Below are positions 43,795 to 55,688 of a DNA stretch of 64,000 bases, one piece after another. The notes under the pieces were generated by a model that was not told the origin of the DNA, made no database searches, and worked only from the letters and a program-made list of their open reading frames with translations. The DNA is from Saccopteryx bilineata (Eukaryota; Chordata; Mammalia; Chiroptera; Emballonuridae). Position numbers and translations under genes: made by a program. Positions within the stretch are counted from its first letter, which is position 1. Every line of letters starts with the position of its first letter. The stretch is from contig NC_089493.1 in assembly GCF_036850765.1 (NCBI RefSeq), forward strand, positions 167,946,140 through 168,010,139, written 5' to 3'.

Positions 43795-45360
43795 CATGTA
43801 GTATATTTATAATCATGGATAGGATCTATAGAGGGATAGCAAAATACATATTTCCACATATGAAAAGAAACCCACAAAATTTAAATTAGTAAATGCCTAA
43901 TGGAATGCCTGCAAGAGCTAACATCATGTCAACTCAATCGTAAGTTTGGTGTTAATTAAAAATTTTATACAATTTGAAAACCATTTGGAAGTTAGATTTT
44001 CTCATTTCCCAAGCATTGTTCTTTGGAGCCAAATAATTTTAAAAGTAAAATTTAAAAGTCCTTCCATAATTTTACCAGGCAAAGAAACATACGTCTCTAG
44101 CATGGAATGTGAGTGTTTCGTAATATATTTGCATCAAGCAGGGAGAGAGTGGAACCCTCAAAAGCCTACGAAGGCCTTAACACAATCCCAGTTTTCTAAA
44201 GAGGTGTGTGTTTCTTCCTCCCAGACCTCTCCATCGCCTTCCCCCAAGGAAGAGGAAATGGCTTGTTTGTGGAATGTAACTGTTTGCACGCAAGTCACTT
44301 ATTTGGAACCAAAAGTGAGGGAAAGGGAAGTAGGAGCCACAGACTCTGGGCTTGCTCAGCAGACCGCCGGCTTCTGCATTTTCCCACTCCCGCAGCAGCC
44401 TCTCACCTGGACCACTTCAAAGCTCATTAAGGGCATCTCCGCCCCCCGCCCCCAGTCTTAGGGTTTCCCTCCCCACAACAGGTTTCCGGCTCTTTTGCCC
44501 GGCTGTGACAGTAGATTAGAGGTGGAAGGGACTGGTGAGGGAGAGGTGGTTGACCTTCCTTGCAGTTCCCACATTTCTAAATCTGGAAGCATGCAGGAGT
44601 GGGGAAGGAGCTTTTGGTCTGAAATGCCCAGGGTATCTAGTATGAAAAATAATGGCAAAAACACAAAAACAAAACCAAGAAAACCAAAAACACCTTATAA
44701 AAGAACCAGACTTTTCTGCAATAAGCAATATTACCCAAGAAAGACAAACAAAAGCGAGCCCGCCAGAACTGGTTATGGAGCGTTAACCAGGGAAACTCAT
44801 TAGGTGAAGCCACCACTTTCCTTTGGGGGAACATTGACATTTAAGCTTTGGCTTCTTGAGATTCAGCTGGAGGACTCTTTGGTGGAATGCAGTGACTCCT
44901 TCCTTTCTCCCCAAACTGAAATCCGGACTATTACAATTCCAAATGCACAGCGAGTCCTGCCAAGTTCATAGGAAATTGGAATGACAGTGTAGAGTCCCAC
45001 CACCAGGGAGAGCAGAAAGCTCAATGCTCAGAGAATAAGTAACCTTTCCCTTGTGGTTTCCAAACACATCTATTTTTATTTTAAGGGGTTCTGGGTTTTC
45101 ATTTAGTTTTGTGAACAGAGGAATCCATATGGAATTTTCACCAACTCTACTAAAGAAAAGCATGCAACTTCCCAGCAGTGCACTGAAATAGCCACAAAGA
45201 TTTAAGGATAGGGCAGAGAGATTTACTGACATTCACTTTCGAAGATCTGTGGGAAATCACCAACTAATTTTCAATAGGTACCTTCTCATGTCCAAATACT
45301 GTATTAATTGCTAAATCCATACACGAGAGGTACTATAGTTGACATAATATAGTTCATCAT
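43795..45360. other. Unique stretch with a 171-codon frame
   Basis: No repeat recognised. A plus-strand frame at 43946-44461 (171 codons) is one of the longer non-repeat frames, but starts in AT-rich sequence, shows no domain or composition typical of a protein and lacks splice context, so is probably chance. GC rises at 44330-44460. Confidence 0.4.
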
Positions 45361-45378
45361 TTAAAAGAAGTTATAAGC

Positions 45379-45520
45379 GCTTGCTGGATAGCTCAGTTAC
45401 TTAGCATGTGGTCCTGATAGTGAAAGTTGGGAGTTCAATCCCTGGTCAGGGCACATACAGATCAGTCTCTCTCTCTCTTCCTCTCTCTAAAAAAAAAAAA
45501 AATCAATAAATTAAAAAAAA
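45379..45520 (+). mobile_element. Type D SINE
   Basis: CTTGCTGGATAGCTCAGTTA, GTTCAATCCCTGGTCAGG, CT-rich tract, and AAATCAATAAATTAAAA tail. TSD TTAAAAGAAGTTATA (45361-45375) and TTAAAAGACATTATA (45521-45535), 13 of 15 identical. Confidence 0.88.
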
Positions 45521-45661
45521 TTAAAAGACATTATAAAGCAGGTGTATTAGCTTAATACATGTAAAATATAAATATATGTTTTATTTATAGTGCAGGATAT
45601 TTAGGAAAGTGAGGAAAGAGACTCATAAGGAAATCATGATACATAAAGCAAGTGTATTTTT

Positions 45662-45870
45662 TAAAATTTATTTTTACTTCTATTTATTGATTTGAAAGAG
45701 AGAGGAGAAGGACAGGCAAGGGGGGGGGGGGGAGAGAGAAACACCGAAACGCTGTTCTACTCATATGCACCCATTGGTTGATTCTCATATGTGCCCTACC
45801 CAGAAATTGAACCTGTGACCTTGGTGTATTAAAACAATGCTCCAACCAACTAAGCACCCAGCCAGGACCA
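45662..45870 (-). mobile_element. Type D SINE with poly-G run
   Basis: TTCTATTTATTGATTTGAAA, a G12 run at ~45721-45732, CCATTGGTTGATTCTCATAT, AAATTGAACCTGTGACC, and an end CCCAGCCAGGACC. Flanks AAAGCAAGTGTATTTTT and AAAACAGGTATATTTTT form a diverged TSD. Confidence 0.85.
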
Positions 45871-46059
45871 AAACAGGTATATTTTTGTTGGTAATTTTCA
45901 GTAACATCTCTTGAAAATACATATTAGTAGGAACTATTTAAAGCTATCTTGTTTATTACCTGTGTGCTTACTTATGGTCTTCTTCCCAGTTTCTCCCACT
46001 TCTATCTGTATCTCAATGGTCCCTCTGTTGTAACAGAAGCTGCACAGAACAGGGAGCTT

Positions 46060-46135
46060 ACCTGTCTTCATGCTACACCTCCAGAGCTAGAACAGTGCCT
46101 GAAACATAGTGGTACTCAATAAATTATTTTCCTCC
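46060..46135 (+). mobile_element. L2 3' tail
   Basis: CCAGAGCTAGAACAGTGCCT, ACATAGTGGTACTCAATAAA is the usual L2 end. Only the last ~75 bp is recognisable. Confidence 0.65.
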
Positions 46136-46217
46136 TCATTATCCAACAAATAAACTTACCTTCTCTTTGGATTTTTAGTAAGTTATATATATATAAATAA
46201 GTTATATATATAAAAAT

Positions 46218-46220
<3 letters not shown>

Positions 46221-46258
<38 letters not shown>
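46221..46258. repeat. (AT)n microsatellite, 19 units
   Basis: Uninterrupted AT, self-complementary and cruciform-prone, preceded by imperfect ATATA runs from 46180. Confidence 0.97.
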
Positions 46259-46260
<2 letters not shown>

Positions 46261-46390
46261 CAGGGTAGTCATGAAAAACGACATTATGCATGTCTGAATA
46301 GGTGACTGGGTTTTCTGTTGTACTTGTGGCCCTTTGTTTTGCCTCACGCCGCCCATTAACTGGGCAAAGTGCGGCATCATTTGTTTTTAT

Positions 46391-46759
46391 TTTTATTATT
46401 TTGTATTTTTCCAAAGTGAGAAGCAGGGAGGCAGACTTCTCCTGCCTGTGCCTGACCGGGATCCACCTGGCATGCCCACCAGGGGGCAATGCTCAGCCCA
46501 TCTGGGGCATTGCTCTGTTGCAACTGGAGCCATTGTAGTTCCTGAGGTGAGGCCATGGAGCCATCCTCAGAACCTCTGGGCCAACTTTGCTCCAGTGGAG
46601 CCTTGGCTGCGGGAGGGGAAGAGAGAGACAGAGAGGAAGGAGAGGGGGAGGGGTGGAGAAGCAGATGAGCGCTTTTCCTGTGTGCCCTGGCCAAGAATCA
46701 GACCTGGGACTTCCACATGCTGGGCTGACGCTCTGCCACTGAGCCAACTGGCCAGGGCC
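46391..46759 (-). mobile_element. Type A SINE
   Basis: Complement with GACCGGGATCCACCTGGCAT, CAGTGGAGCCTTGGCTGCGG, GGTGGAGAAGCAGATGAGCG, end CCAACTGGCCAGGGCC. T-rich flanks TTGTTTTTAT (46381-46390) and TGTTTTTATT (46760-46769) fit a TSD. Lacks part of the CCAGCGCC region and is older than the 41298 copy. Confidence 0.92.
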
Positions 46760-46789
46760 TGTTTTTATTATTTTAAAATTTATTTTATT

Positions 46790-47047
46790 GCCTAACTGGT
46801 GATGGTGCAGTGGATAGAGCCTCGGCTTGGGACACTGAGTTACCAGGTTTGAAACCCTTCACTGGCTTGAGTCCAAGTTTGCTGGCTTGAGCAAGGGGTC
46901 ACTGGAGCACTCCCTCCCCTATGTCAAGACACTAATGAGAAGCAATCAATGAACAACTAGAGTGCCACAACTACAATTTGATGCTTCTTACCTCTGTCCC
47001 TTCCTGTCTGTCTGTCTGTATCTCTTTCTCTCTCACTAAGGAAAACA
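46790..47047 (+). mobile_element. Type C SINE, shortened
   Basis: GCCTAACTGGTGATGGTGCA, GTGGATAGAGCCTCGG, GGCTTGAGCAAGGGGTCACT, GAAGCAATCAATGAACAAC, CT-rich tract. The middle of the body is shorter than in other type C copies. Confidence 0.87.
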
Positions 47048-47048
47048 T

Positions 47049-47190
47049 TTTTTTAATTGATTTTAGAGAGAAAGGGAGAGACAGAAATGTCCATCTGTTT
47101 CTGCATGTGCCCTTACTGGGGATCAAACCAGCAATCCTTGTGTATGTATGGGAGCGATGTTCTAACCAACTGAGCTGTACGGCCAGAGCT
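47049..47190 (-). mobile_element. Type D SINE abutting a type C SINE
   Basis: TTTTTTAATTGATTTTAGAG, AGAAATGTCCATCTGTTTC, GGATCAAACCAGCAATCC and an end ACGGCCAGAGCT. Likely inserted at the A-rich tail of the preceding SINE. Confidence 0.85.
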
Positions 47191-47254
47191 GACATCATTT
47201 ATTTTTAAATTATCTGTCTGCTTTGTTCTTAGGAGAAAAAAGTCCTGTATCCAT

Positions 47255-48060
47255 GAAAGTTATATTCTAGTGGAGAGAGACAAACAGTATAAAATAAATA
47301 CATACTCTGTTAAGTGGGGATGAGAATTATGAATAAAAGTAAAGTAGGCTATAGAGGTGGACAGAGAAGATTTCTGATTGGGGGGCGTCCGAGAGCGACT
47401 TGAAGGGACTGAAGGAGCGGACCTGGCAGACAGCTGGAGGAAGAGCAGTGAGGGAGGCTTGGACTTAAGCTTGGAGCTTAAGCTCTCGCCTCTCCTGTGG
47501 AGTGGCAGGCAGGCTGGAGCAGAGCAGGGGAAAGTGCAGGCAGTGAGGTAGGAGAGGCAGGGCAAGTCACAGAGGGCTTGGAGGCCTGGTATGGACTTGG
47601 GCTGGGACTCTGTTAAATAGGGAGGTCCCCAGAGGGTCTGGAAACAAGGGGTGCCTGGACTCAGCTTTCATTTTCAAAAGTAGAGAGAATGGGGAGGTGG
47701 ATTAGTGGGAAGGGAGCAGCAAGACCAACGAGGAGACTCTGTAGCAATCCAGGTGAGGGAACAGTCACCTGGACCAGGGAAAGTGATATGAAATAGTCCA
47801 TTCTGGATGCGCTTTGCAGGCGGGACCAATGGCATTTGAGGATGGTGTGGAGACAGGAGGTGAGGGAGGGAGCAGGGGAGGCTCCGAGGCTTTCAGACTG
47901 AGCACTTGGCAGTATCCCTTGGCCATTTTGTTAGAGGGAGAAGGCTGGGAGACACAGGTTTGGGGAGAACTCAAGAGTTGATCTGGAGTCATGTTATAAT
48001 GGAGCCATTTGGTAGAACCTGTAGGGGGAAGTCCAAGTGGGCAATTTCATGTGAGGCTGG
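47255..48060 (-). mobile_element. L2 LINE, antisense
   Basis: Minus-strand L2 ORF2 3' region: CTAGTGGAGAGAGACAAACA, AGTGAGGTAGGAGAGGCAGG, GGCCTGGTATGGACTTGGGC, CTGTAGCAATCCAGGTGAGG, GAGACAGGAGGTGAGGGAGG. Around 800 bp, diverged, with no open frame. Confidence 0.78.
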
Positions 48061-49097
48061 GTTCCTAGCATGATGACCACTGAGTCCCCACCAGTTAAGG
48101 GCCCAGGAAGATGAGGCCAAAGTTGGGGCCAGTGTTAAGCTTCCTAACCAGTGCTGAAATGAAGATCCTCACATCTGGAGCAACGCTCCTTCATGGTTAC
48201 CAGGGAATTCCGTCATGGAGCCTCCGAGCTCCTGACTCTCTGAATCATCTTCAGGGGTTTGTTTAGTCTGTTGCTTTCATGTTAATGTTCTGTTTCTTTA
48301 TCTCTAAACCTTTATGCTATTTACTGATCAAAGAACCACAAAGTGACTTGTTTTTCATGAGATAGAAGACCACACCATGGAGGTTAACTTTAGGTCTAAA
48401 CATTAGGCTTTATGCTGCACATGGTGACCTGCAGGCTGGAACACATGAAAGTACTCTTATTCTAACTCCCAGTGAAGAGCCATCAGTGTCTGGGAACCTG
48501 GAGTAAGTGATAAATATGGCAGGGGCAGTAAGGCCTCAGGTCTCTTCTTTGCAGAGACTTATTAAACCACTGTCTCCAAAGATGGGTGTCCAGTAGGAAT
48601 GCTTAGAAAGCCTGCCAAGATTGCTCCGAAACAGGCCTTAGTCCTTCCTAATCTTGGGAGGCTCGGAAGTCCCAGTTCCTTTATAAACTATTAAACTTCT
48701 ATCCTTAGTCCCCAGGGATCCAGTGTAATCAGCTGGTGAGTTTCTTTTTCCTTGAACCTAAATCTGAAGTCTCACGGGCTTTTCCCATAGCATAAATAGA
48801 ATTCTATTCCGGTGTATATTGTCCCATTCACAGGAAATAGTGTCTGAATTACGTCACAGGCCAGTTCTGTATTCTGCTGACGCTTATTGTAGAATTATTA
48901 TGGGAATGACATGGTTCCTGTCCCCAGTGGCTACTATATTGCTGTCCACATTCAACATTCTAGAGCTGGTGGCAGAGATGGGAGAAACATAGGTGAGTGA
49001 AATTCTAGGAGGTCTCATCATTCTTTTAATGTTAAAGATTAGTAAAACTTTTCTTGAAACGTTTTCTTAAACTCACGAAAGTGAGTATATGACAAAG
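48061..49097. other. Unique stretch
   Basis: No repeat or gene recognised over 1 kb. Confidence 0.45.
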
Positions 49098-49113
49098 CAG
49101 GATGCTTTTCTTT

Positions 49114-49301
49114 TAATTATTTTTATTTATTTATTCATTTTAGAGGGGAGAGAGAGAGAGAGAGAGAGAGCACGCAAAGAGGGGAGGAGCAGGAAGCTTC
49201 AACTCCCATATATGCCTTGATGGGGCAAGCCCAGGGTTTTGAACTGGCAACCTCAGCATTCCAGGTTGAGGCTTTATCCACTGCGCCACCACAGGTCAGG
49301 C
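49114..49301 (-). mobile_element. Type B SINE
   Basis: T/A tail, purine tract with (AG)n, GGAAGCTTCAACTCCCATAT, GGTTTTGAACTGGCAACC, CACTGCGCCACCACAGGTCA. Perfect 16-bp TSD CAGGATGCTTTTCTTT at 49098-49113 and 49302-49317. Confidence 0.95.
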
Positions 49302-49469
49302 CAGGATGCTTTTCTTTATCTTTACCATTTGCTGAGATGATAAATTTATCTTTGGAAAGTAGTTGGGGCAGGGAAAATGAATTAAGTCAGTGTTGCAAAA
49401 ACCACTAGTCATCTCCTAGTATCTACCCTCTCCTTCTTCTACGGTATAACACAGAACCCCCAATTTTAA

Positions 49470-49850
49470 GCTGTGCCTATAGCCAGTTGGCATTCAGACC
49501 CATTTCCCAGCTTCCCTTGCAGCTATGCAGGCCGTAAGACTGAGTTCTGACCAATGCAAGTAGGTAAAAGTATCTAGTGGCAGCTCCTAGAAACTCCACT
49601 TAACAGGCACTATGTGCATACATATTGCCCCTTCTTCTTCATGTCTTCTTCCATCCTGCTGCCTAAAATGTAGAAACCTCCATCCTAGACCAGGAGGGTG
49701 AAGCCATACTTGATGGAGTGTAGAAGACACAGCACATCACACCCTGACCATCTCTAAGGCCTTTCATATGGAAGAAAAAAATAATTTTTATTTAAGGCAC
49801 TGTTATTTGACATTTGCTTGTCATCACAGCTGATAGAACTAGCCCAAGTC
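49470..49850 (+). mobile_element. ERVL/MaLR-type LTR fragment
   Basis: ATTTCCCAGCTTCCCTTGCA, GTTCTGACCAATGCAAGTAG, TGCCCCTTCTTCTTCATGTC, and a 3' end AGGCACTGTTATTTGACATT, TCACAGCTGATAGAACTAGC correspond to a mammalian LTR family I cannot name with certainty. Non-coding, decayed. Confidence 0.6.
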
Positions 49851-50164
49851 TCCTCTAATGAGAGTGCTCAGGGGTGTGCCTCACAATGTCGTTCTCAGCT
49901 GAGAACAGTGTGCCTGTTCTTGCCAACAAGTCATGGAATCTGTAGTCACTCCTAGAGATAGCACTAAATTGTCAAGGTCATTCATAAAAGCATCACTTAC
50001 TACCTGAGTAACAAAAAGTGAAAATAATGCTTTCATATCTAAGGTGATTTGAGCTCACATGTCCCCTCAGCCACAAGGACTGGTCCCAACACATAAATAT
50101 CATTGTTTTCTACTTTTGTGTTTCTAGCACTTGCACTCTAAACAAACTTTCTAAAGGTAAATTA

Positions 50165-50720
50165 GAGGAGTGCTTATTACTCTGGTTTTTATTGTAACAG
50201 AAGTTATACATGTAAAAAATTCAAACAGTACAAAACTATGTAAGGGAAAATGTGTCCTGCTGCCTAAAAGTCACTATGTCAAAAGCTTTTAGGCTAACCT
50301 TCAAGAATTTTGCCATGTGTAAAGAGCCCCAATTTTTAAAAAAGTCTAAATATATACATATATAACCTAAATGGGAGCATGCTATACACACTGTTATATG
50401 CTTTGGTTTTAAATGTAATAATAATTCTCAACATATTTTCAAATAGCATATACACATTAATTTCTAATATATAGTATCTCATTGTACAGTTGATGTACCA
50501 TAATTAATTTAACCAGTCTTTTGTTAATAGCCATTTGTTTCTAGAGTTTTACTACTCTAAATGTGGCTGCAACAGATCCGCTTGCACCTGTATCTTTGTG
50601 CATATGTACCAATATATCTGTAGGAGTAACTTATAGAATAGGAATAGGTGAAATGGTATGCTCAAAATGTACATAGTCATTTACACTCCTATCAACAGTA
50701 TCAAGGCTGCTTTTTAAACT
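50165..50720 (-). mobile_element. Old L1 3' end, antisense
   Basis: TTTTATTGTAACAGAAGTTA, TGTACCATAATTAATTTAAC, CAGTCTTTTGTTAATAGCCA, AAATGGTATGCTCAAAATGT and TTTACACTCCTATCAACAGT are antisense landmarks of old L1M-type elements. Strongly diverged. Confidence 0.7.
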
Positions 50721-52429
50721 CAGGTTCCCATCAGGAACCACAATTTGACATCTACTTCATCTCCTATTCACTTATTCTGTTTAGAGAAACCATGGCATCT
50801 GATTCTTTAAAAAAAAAAAAAAGATAGAGAAGCAGGTGAGTAATCTGCTTCAGTGTAATACTGTGTATTGTTTAAACTGCATTCTGGGCAAAAGTTCCAC
50901 CTTATTGCAGCAAAGATGTTAGTGCTTATTCTTATTTGAGGTATGGGCATATGAGCGCTCTAGTAATGAAGGAGCAAGCTAGAGAGCCCTGGGGAGGCAG
51001 GATCAGGGACATAACTAGCAAGATAAAGGCTGGTGTTCTAGATCCCCGGCTCCAGCAAAGTTATTCTACCACAAAGACAGAAGGGGCTTTAAATATCACT
51101 GAAAACAGAGAGATACCTTATGTAAGGACTGGAGAAATTCTCAATTTAGGGTTTATTCAGCTTAGGGCTTATCTTGTGGTCTTTAACTACCCATCTATCC
51201 CTACATTTAACACTTGCCCTCTTTCCTCAGAATCTTTTAAAAATAACCTATGGGTATGCACTGGTAGGAGGGTGGTGACTGAGGGTTTTTCCCACGTTAT
51301 CTCCAGTGCCCAGTGAGCAGCTTGGATAAATACTTAGAACAAAAGAAGCTTTTCATCTGTGCTGCTATGTTCATGTTCCGTCGTTTCCTGCCTGTTGTCT
51401 GTTTAATTTAGAAGAAGAGTTCCTTTTATCAGAGGAGGACACAGGGCATTGGAACATTCTCCCTGCACTGGTAAAAGGGCTGCTCAGAAGCTCAAACCCC
51501 AGTCTCATTTCAGGGGACGTCCCTGTCCGGCATTCTTGGCAAGGCTGTCTTGGAAGTAGGTAGCACCCTCTCCTGGGCTAAATCCAAATGTTTTCTGTTT
51601 GTTCTGAAGTCATCTAGGATAATAACCAGCATTTCCCTTTCTCTGGGAAGCTCTGCCCCATCACTGCCCTCTCCTGGCCCCTTCTATGTTTCATTTGAAT
51701 GCTGCACTGATCCATTTGCCAATCAAAGGAGTAAAATTGGAGATTCCAAAGTGCAATTTGTTGAGGAGCAAGAACTCACTTGAGAACTTACTATGTGCAG
51801 GATACCAGGGTAGGAGTGAATGAAAAGAAATAAAAGCTTGTAGTCAGTATAGATAAGGAATAGAGAGAATGAATAACTAAATGCACACAAAATACTACTA
51901 TTTTAAACAATTACAAGACAACAATAGTGCTGAAGGGACTCCACATTTGGCAGAAATCCTAGAGTGGTAATGTGGTGTTTGTAGCCTGATGATCTCTTCA
52001 TGAAATGACAGATATTAGGACAGGAGTTGCCCAAAGAATGGGGATAAATCCTTTCCTCTAAGAAGTAGCCTCTGGAAATAGATGTCTTGGCAGGTTCTTT
52101 TATTGAACCAATCAACATAAAACTGCAAATTTGAAGCCTTTAGGACACCTCTATCACTGGCTTCACCAGGCATTTGTTTCTCATGAAATTTGGAGAAAAT
52201 TAAGAGATGTTGTGATGGTACCTTCTCAGTTCTACTCAGTATTCCATTCTAGTTTCTGTTTCATCCAAACATTTATTCTAATTGGCATAAATTCTGCGTT
52301 ATTTAACTCCATCTACATGATGAAGACCGTGGGCATTGTTCATTTATTTTATAAGTTAAGGATTATTTATGTCTGTTTTGCTGGTTCAATTTTCAATGCA
52401 ACCACCACAAAAAATAATGTTAATAGCTG
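50721..52429. other. Unique stretch
   Basis: No gene recognised. A 126-codon plus-strand frame at 50936-51316 has no known domain. GAGAACTTACTATGTGCAGG near 51781-51800 resembles an antisense MIR start. A 105-codon frame at 52131-52448 is AT-rich and unsupported. Confidence 0.45.
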
Positions 52430-52625
52430 TCACTTAGTCCTTACCTGAAGCCAGGCACATAATAGTTTTATATTCTTTTATCTGATGCTCACAGTTACCT
52501 GATGGGATCAGAGCTAGTTTTATTACCCCTTATTTTTACAAATAGGACATTATGGTTCAAAGATGTTCAGTAACTTGCTAAGTTCCAGGGGTGGGATCTG
52601 GACTCTGGAAACCTTGTTCCTGTTC
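52430..52625 (-). mobile_element. MIR SINE, antisense
   Basis: TCACTTAGTCCTTACCTGAA, GCCAGGCACATAATAG, GATGCTCACAGTTACCTGAT, TGTTCAGTAACTTGCTAAGT and GGTGGGATCTGGACTCTGG match MIR reversed. Confidence 0.78.
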
Positions 52626-52899
52626 ACGTGCATGTTGTCCACTTCAGTGTTTGCAAGTAATTAATGTGCAACTAAGGAAATACTCATGTTATCAAGTATT
52701 GTTTATTTCATACAGATGAATGTGATTTGGGCATCATGAAATTGAGCTATGGAGGAAGTAAAGCACTTCTGGTGCCTTGGGAATGTTTTGTTAATAGAGA
52801 GATTGTGAGTGCAGGGTTGGCTTAGGCTAACAAAGCACACAGCCCAGACCTTCAGGGTCATGGCCAAGACTTGCTTACTGTGTTCGGGAAGTACCCTTG

Positions 52900-53050
52900 C
52901 TCAAAATGAAAACTGATTGTTTCATTAATCTCCATGACAACTTCACTTTACAGAAGAGGCTCAAAAAGGTGCCCAGGGTCACCCAGCTAGTGATGGGTGG
53001 AATCAGGGCATTTGACTGCAGCTCCCTACCCCCATTCCTCTCAGGTGCCA
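52900..53050 (-). mobile_element. MIR SINE, antisense
   Basis: TTAATCTCCATGACAACTTC, ACTTTACAGAAGAGGCTCAA, GGTCACCCAGCTAGTGATGG, GGCATTTGACTGCAGCTCCC. Confidence 0.78.
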
Positions 53051-53404
53051 TGGGGGAACTTCTAAGAGCCAAACTCTCTTAGGTGAAATAGGAAGAGTCA
53101 GATTGTCCACAGGCTTCTGAACAAATGTCCCACCACCTCCAAGAGGTTCCCCTCTGACTGGGGTGAGGGGCTCTGGGGAGCTGGAATCTTCCAGGACTAT
53201 GCAAATGTGTGTGTGGAGGAAAGGCTCTTCCTGTCCCTGAGGGTTTGAAGGTGTGTGTCTGCTCCACGTTAACCCAGAGTGGGCCTAGAAGAGCCATGTC
53301 AAGGCCCAGGAGAAGGCAGCAAATATGTACTTGAACTCTTAGGTCTGTAAAATGTGACCTCCTATCTTCAGAAGCAGGAATGGGTCTTGTAATTTCAAGG
53401 TATC
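53051..53404. other. Unique stretch
   Basis: No repeat recognised; part of a 131-codon minus-strand frame (53079-53474) that has no known domain. Confidence 0.4.
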
Positions 53405-53485
53405 TACTTCTCTTGGTTATACCATCAGTACTTAATAAATATAAAGGAATGGATGAATGAATGAATGAATGCATGAATGATGAAC
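53405..53485 (+). repeat. L2-like tail with (GAAT)n
   Basis: ATCAGTACTTAATAAATATA then GGATGAATGAATGAATGAAT, the common L2 ending with its tetranucleotide repeat at ~53451-53482. Confidence 0.65.
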
Positions 53486-53604
53486 AAAGTGAAGGCAGCC
53501 TGGTGGTTGAGTAGGAGTCTGCTTAGAAACCCCTGCCTTCCAGGTATGTATATGTAATAATGGTTCTGGTTGCTTTTATGAAAAATCTCCATAAAATGTT
53601 ATCA

Positions 53605-53705
53605 ATTGATTTTTGGATTAGGGGCTGTGGAGACAGAACATCTGGTTTCAAATTCTGACCTCTCCACTGGCTCTGTGGCAAGCCAGTGAAGTTCTCTAGG
53701 TCTCA
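53605..53705 (+). mobile_element. MIR SINE fragment
   Basis: GGGGCTGTGGAGACAGAACA, TCTGGTTTCAAATTCTGACC, GTTCTCTAGGTCTCAGG, the 5' half of MIR. Confidence 0.7.
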
Positions 53706-53829
53706 GGAGCCACTGTAGGGTGCTGGGAGTTAATGCAGGTGAGCGCCTGGCCAGGAGCATTGGGAAATGCCAGGGTGGTGACAACAACGCCAGTGTGCCA
53801 GGCCAGCTGGGAGCAGTGCAGCCTCCGTG

Positions 53830-54690
53830 CTTACAACACAACAGCGATTTGAGTACCCCCTAACCCCGCCCCCATCCCCGCATGAGAGTGCAAAGTTCTC
53901 AGTCCCAAATTGAACCCAAACACGGAGGAACAAACACCTGGCCCCAAATATAATTTCCTCTAGCAGCTCATTGCAGCCCTGGGGAAATCGCCAGGGGGCA
54001 GGGCCTGGGAGTGTGGCGGCAGCCCCATAATTTCCAGAGCCCTTCTCCTAGACTGACACATAATTGTCAGATTGTTTTATAAGGGCAGCTTCCTGCCCCC
54101 TTCCTGCCTCGCTTCCAAATGTGCTCATTCGCGAGGAAGCCTCACTTCTCCCTCTTGCCCTTAATCGCTCCTTTCCTGCACGCCCCGGCCCGGGAGGGGG
54201 TGGGGGGCTGGGGTGATTTCCTAAATCACTCAGGATTGGCTTCCAGCGCTGGCGCCCAGGGTGGGCTGGGGGAGAGGGCCGCGTTTGTTCTAAGTGGCTT
54301 GTGACCCAGAGGTCAGAGATGCTTCCATTCTGTTTGATGTCGTTCCCAGGGGGCCTTCCCTCACCCACCCCTTCTCCTTCCCTCCTGAGCAGGTTTTAAT
54401 TCCAAAGTCAGGAAGAGATTAGGGACTGGAGTCCTGCTGCTTTTCCTATCCAGCGTGAAGGAGAAGGCCCGAGGTGGACTGCAGGAGTCCGGCCTGGGCT
54501 CCTCGGTTGCTTTGGCCCCTTCCATACCGGGATGCAGAGACTTCCAGAATCTCTCATTTGGAATTGAGCTCGGCAAGATTCACACAGGAGATTCCTCTCC
54601 TTATGGCATTTCCCTTTCTCTCTAAAAGCTCTTAAGAGGAAGTGAGAAGTCCTAACATTTTTAGTTTAATTTCCCCCATTTGAGGAATTT
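53830..54690. other. GC-rich unique block, candidate conserved regulatory DNA
   Basis: A non-repetitive block with a GC-rich core at 54170-54290 that includes CCCCGGCCCGGGAGGGGGTG and GCGCTGGCGCCCAGGG, flanked by AT-rich patches such as CCATAATTTCCAGAGCC and ACATAATTGTCAGATTG. CpG is locally higher than in the rest of the unique sequence. No frame shows a known domain. It could be an enhancer, alternative promoter or small exon, but nothing in the sequence decides it. Confidence 0.4.
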
Positions 54691-54709
54691 CAGAGGAAGC
54701 AGCATGGGG

Positions 54710-55210
54710 CTTTTTGTATTTCAACTATATATTTTTTATACTAAAGCAATACACACACAAAAATTTCAAACAGAATCATTTCCAGACATAACCACAGTGA
54801 ACAGAATTTCGTATATCCTTTCTGAAATGTTCCAGGCAAATTCAAGCATACGAGTGTATGTATATATTTTTACACAAGTGGGAACATATTGGACATCTTG
54901 TTCTACAACTTGCTATTTTCACTTAGTACATTTTGGGTGTTTTCCATTCCAATAAATCTAGATTTACTCATTTAAAATATTACTATGTAGTATTCAATTG
55001 TGTGACTGTGCTAATGTATTTCATCAGTCCGCTATTAATGAATATTTAGGTTGTTTTGCTGTATGGCAAGCAATGCTGCAATAAACATCCTAAGCCTACA
55101 TTTTAAAATATAAGCTGGGAAGTTAAAATTTTGACAAACGTTGTCAGATTGTCCTTCAAAAAGGTTATTCTATTTTAAACTCCAGAAGGAATGTGTGCGG
55201 ACGCCTGGTT
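54710..55210 (-). mobile_element. Old L1 3' end, antisense
   Basis: GGGAACATATTGGACATCTT, GTTCTACAACTTGCTATTTT, AATGAATATTTAGGTTGTTT, GCAATGCTGCAATAAACATC and GTTGTCAGATTGTCCTTCAA are antisense old-L1 landmarks. Confidence 0.8.
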
Positions 55211-55688
55211 GGGCACACCGTCACTCTCTCATATACAATCAAACTTTAACTTTGCAAATCTTAAAAAATAAACACATTCTATTATTTAAATTAATATTTT
55301 CTTAAGAGTGAGTTTCCAACCTTGTTCCCCCAAAACTCACCATTTTTCTTTTCATTTTCTTCCTGTGAATTTTCTGCTCATGTAAAGGTCACCATTTTCC
55401 AGTTGTGTTTTAACCTGTGTCTTACAGATTTGAGGATCTCTAGATAGAGGAAAAAGAACCTTTTCCTTTATAGATATTTTCAGTAGTTCCCCACTTTATC
55501 AATCGTCATTTGGTGTTTATGATAGTTTTCCCATATAATGTTTGAAATTGTATTTTAATAGCAAATTTATTCTTTCTTTGCTTCTGGAAATGCTTAGAAA
55601 CTCTTCCATAAACTAAGGTTTGTTTTTTTGTTTGTTTGTTTGTTTTTAAATGACCCCTGTTTTCTATTTTTTTACTTTTAAACCTTTA
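55211..55688. other. Unique AT-rich stretch
   Basis: No repeat family recognised; contains (TTTG)n at ~55621-55645. Confidence 0.4.

Noticed and set aside
43946..44461. 171-codon plus-strand frame
   Set aside because: Composition follows the local DNA and shows no domain; it starts in AT-rich DNA. Kept only as part of the unique-stretch entry.
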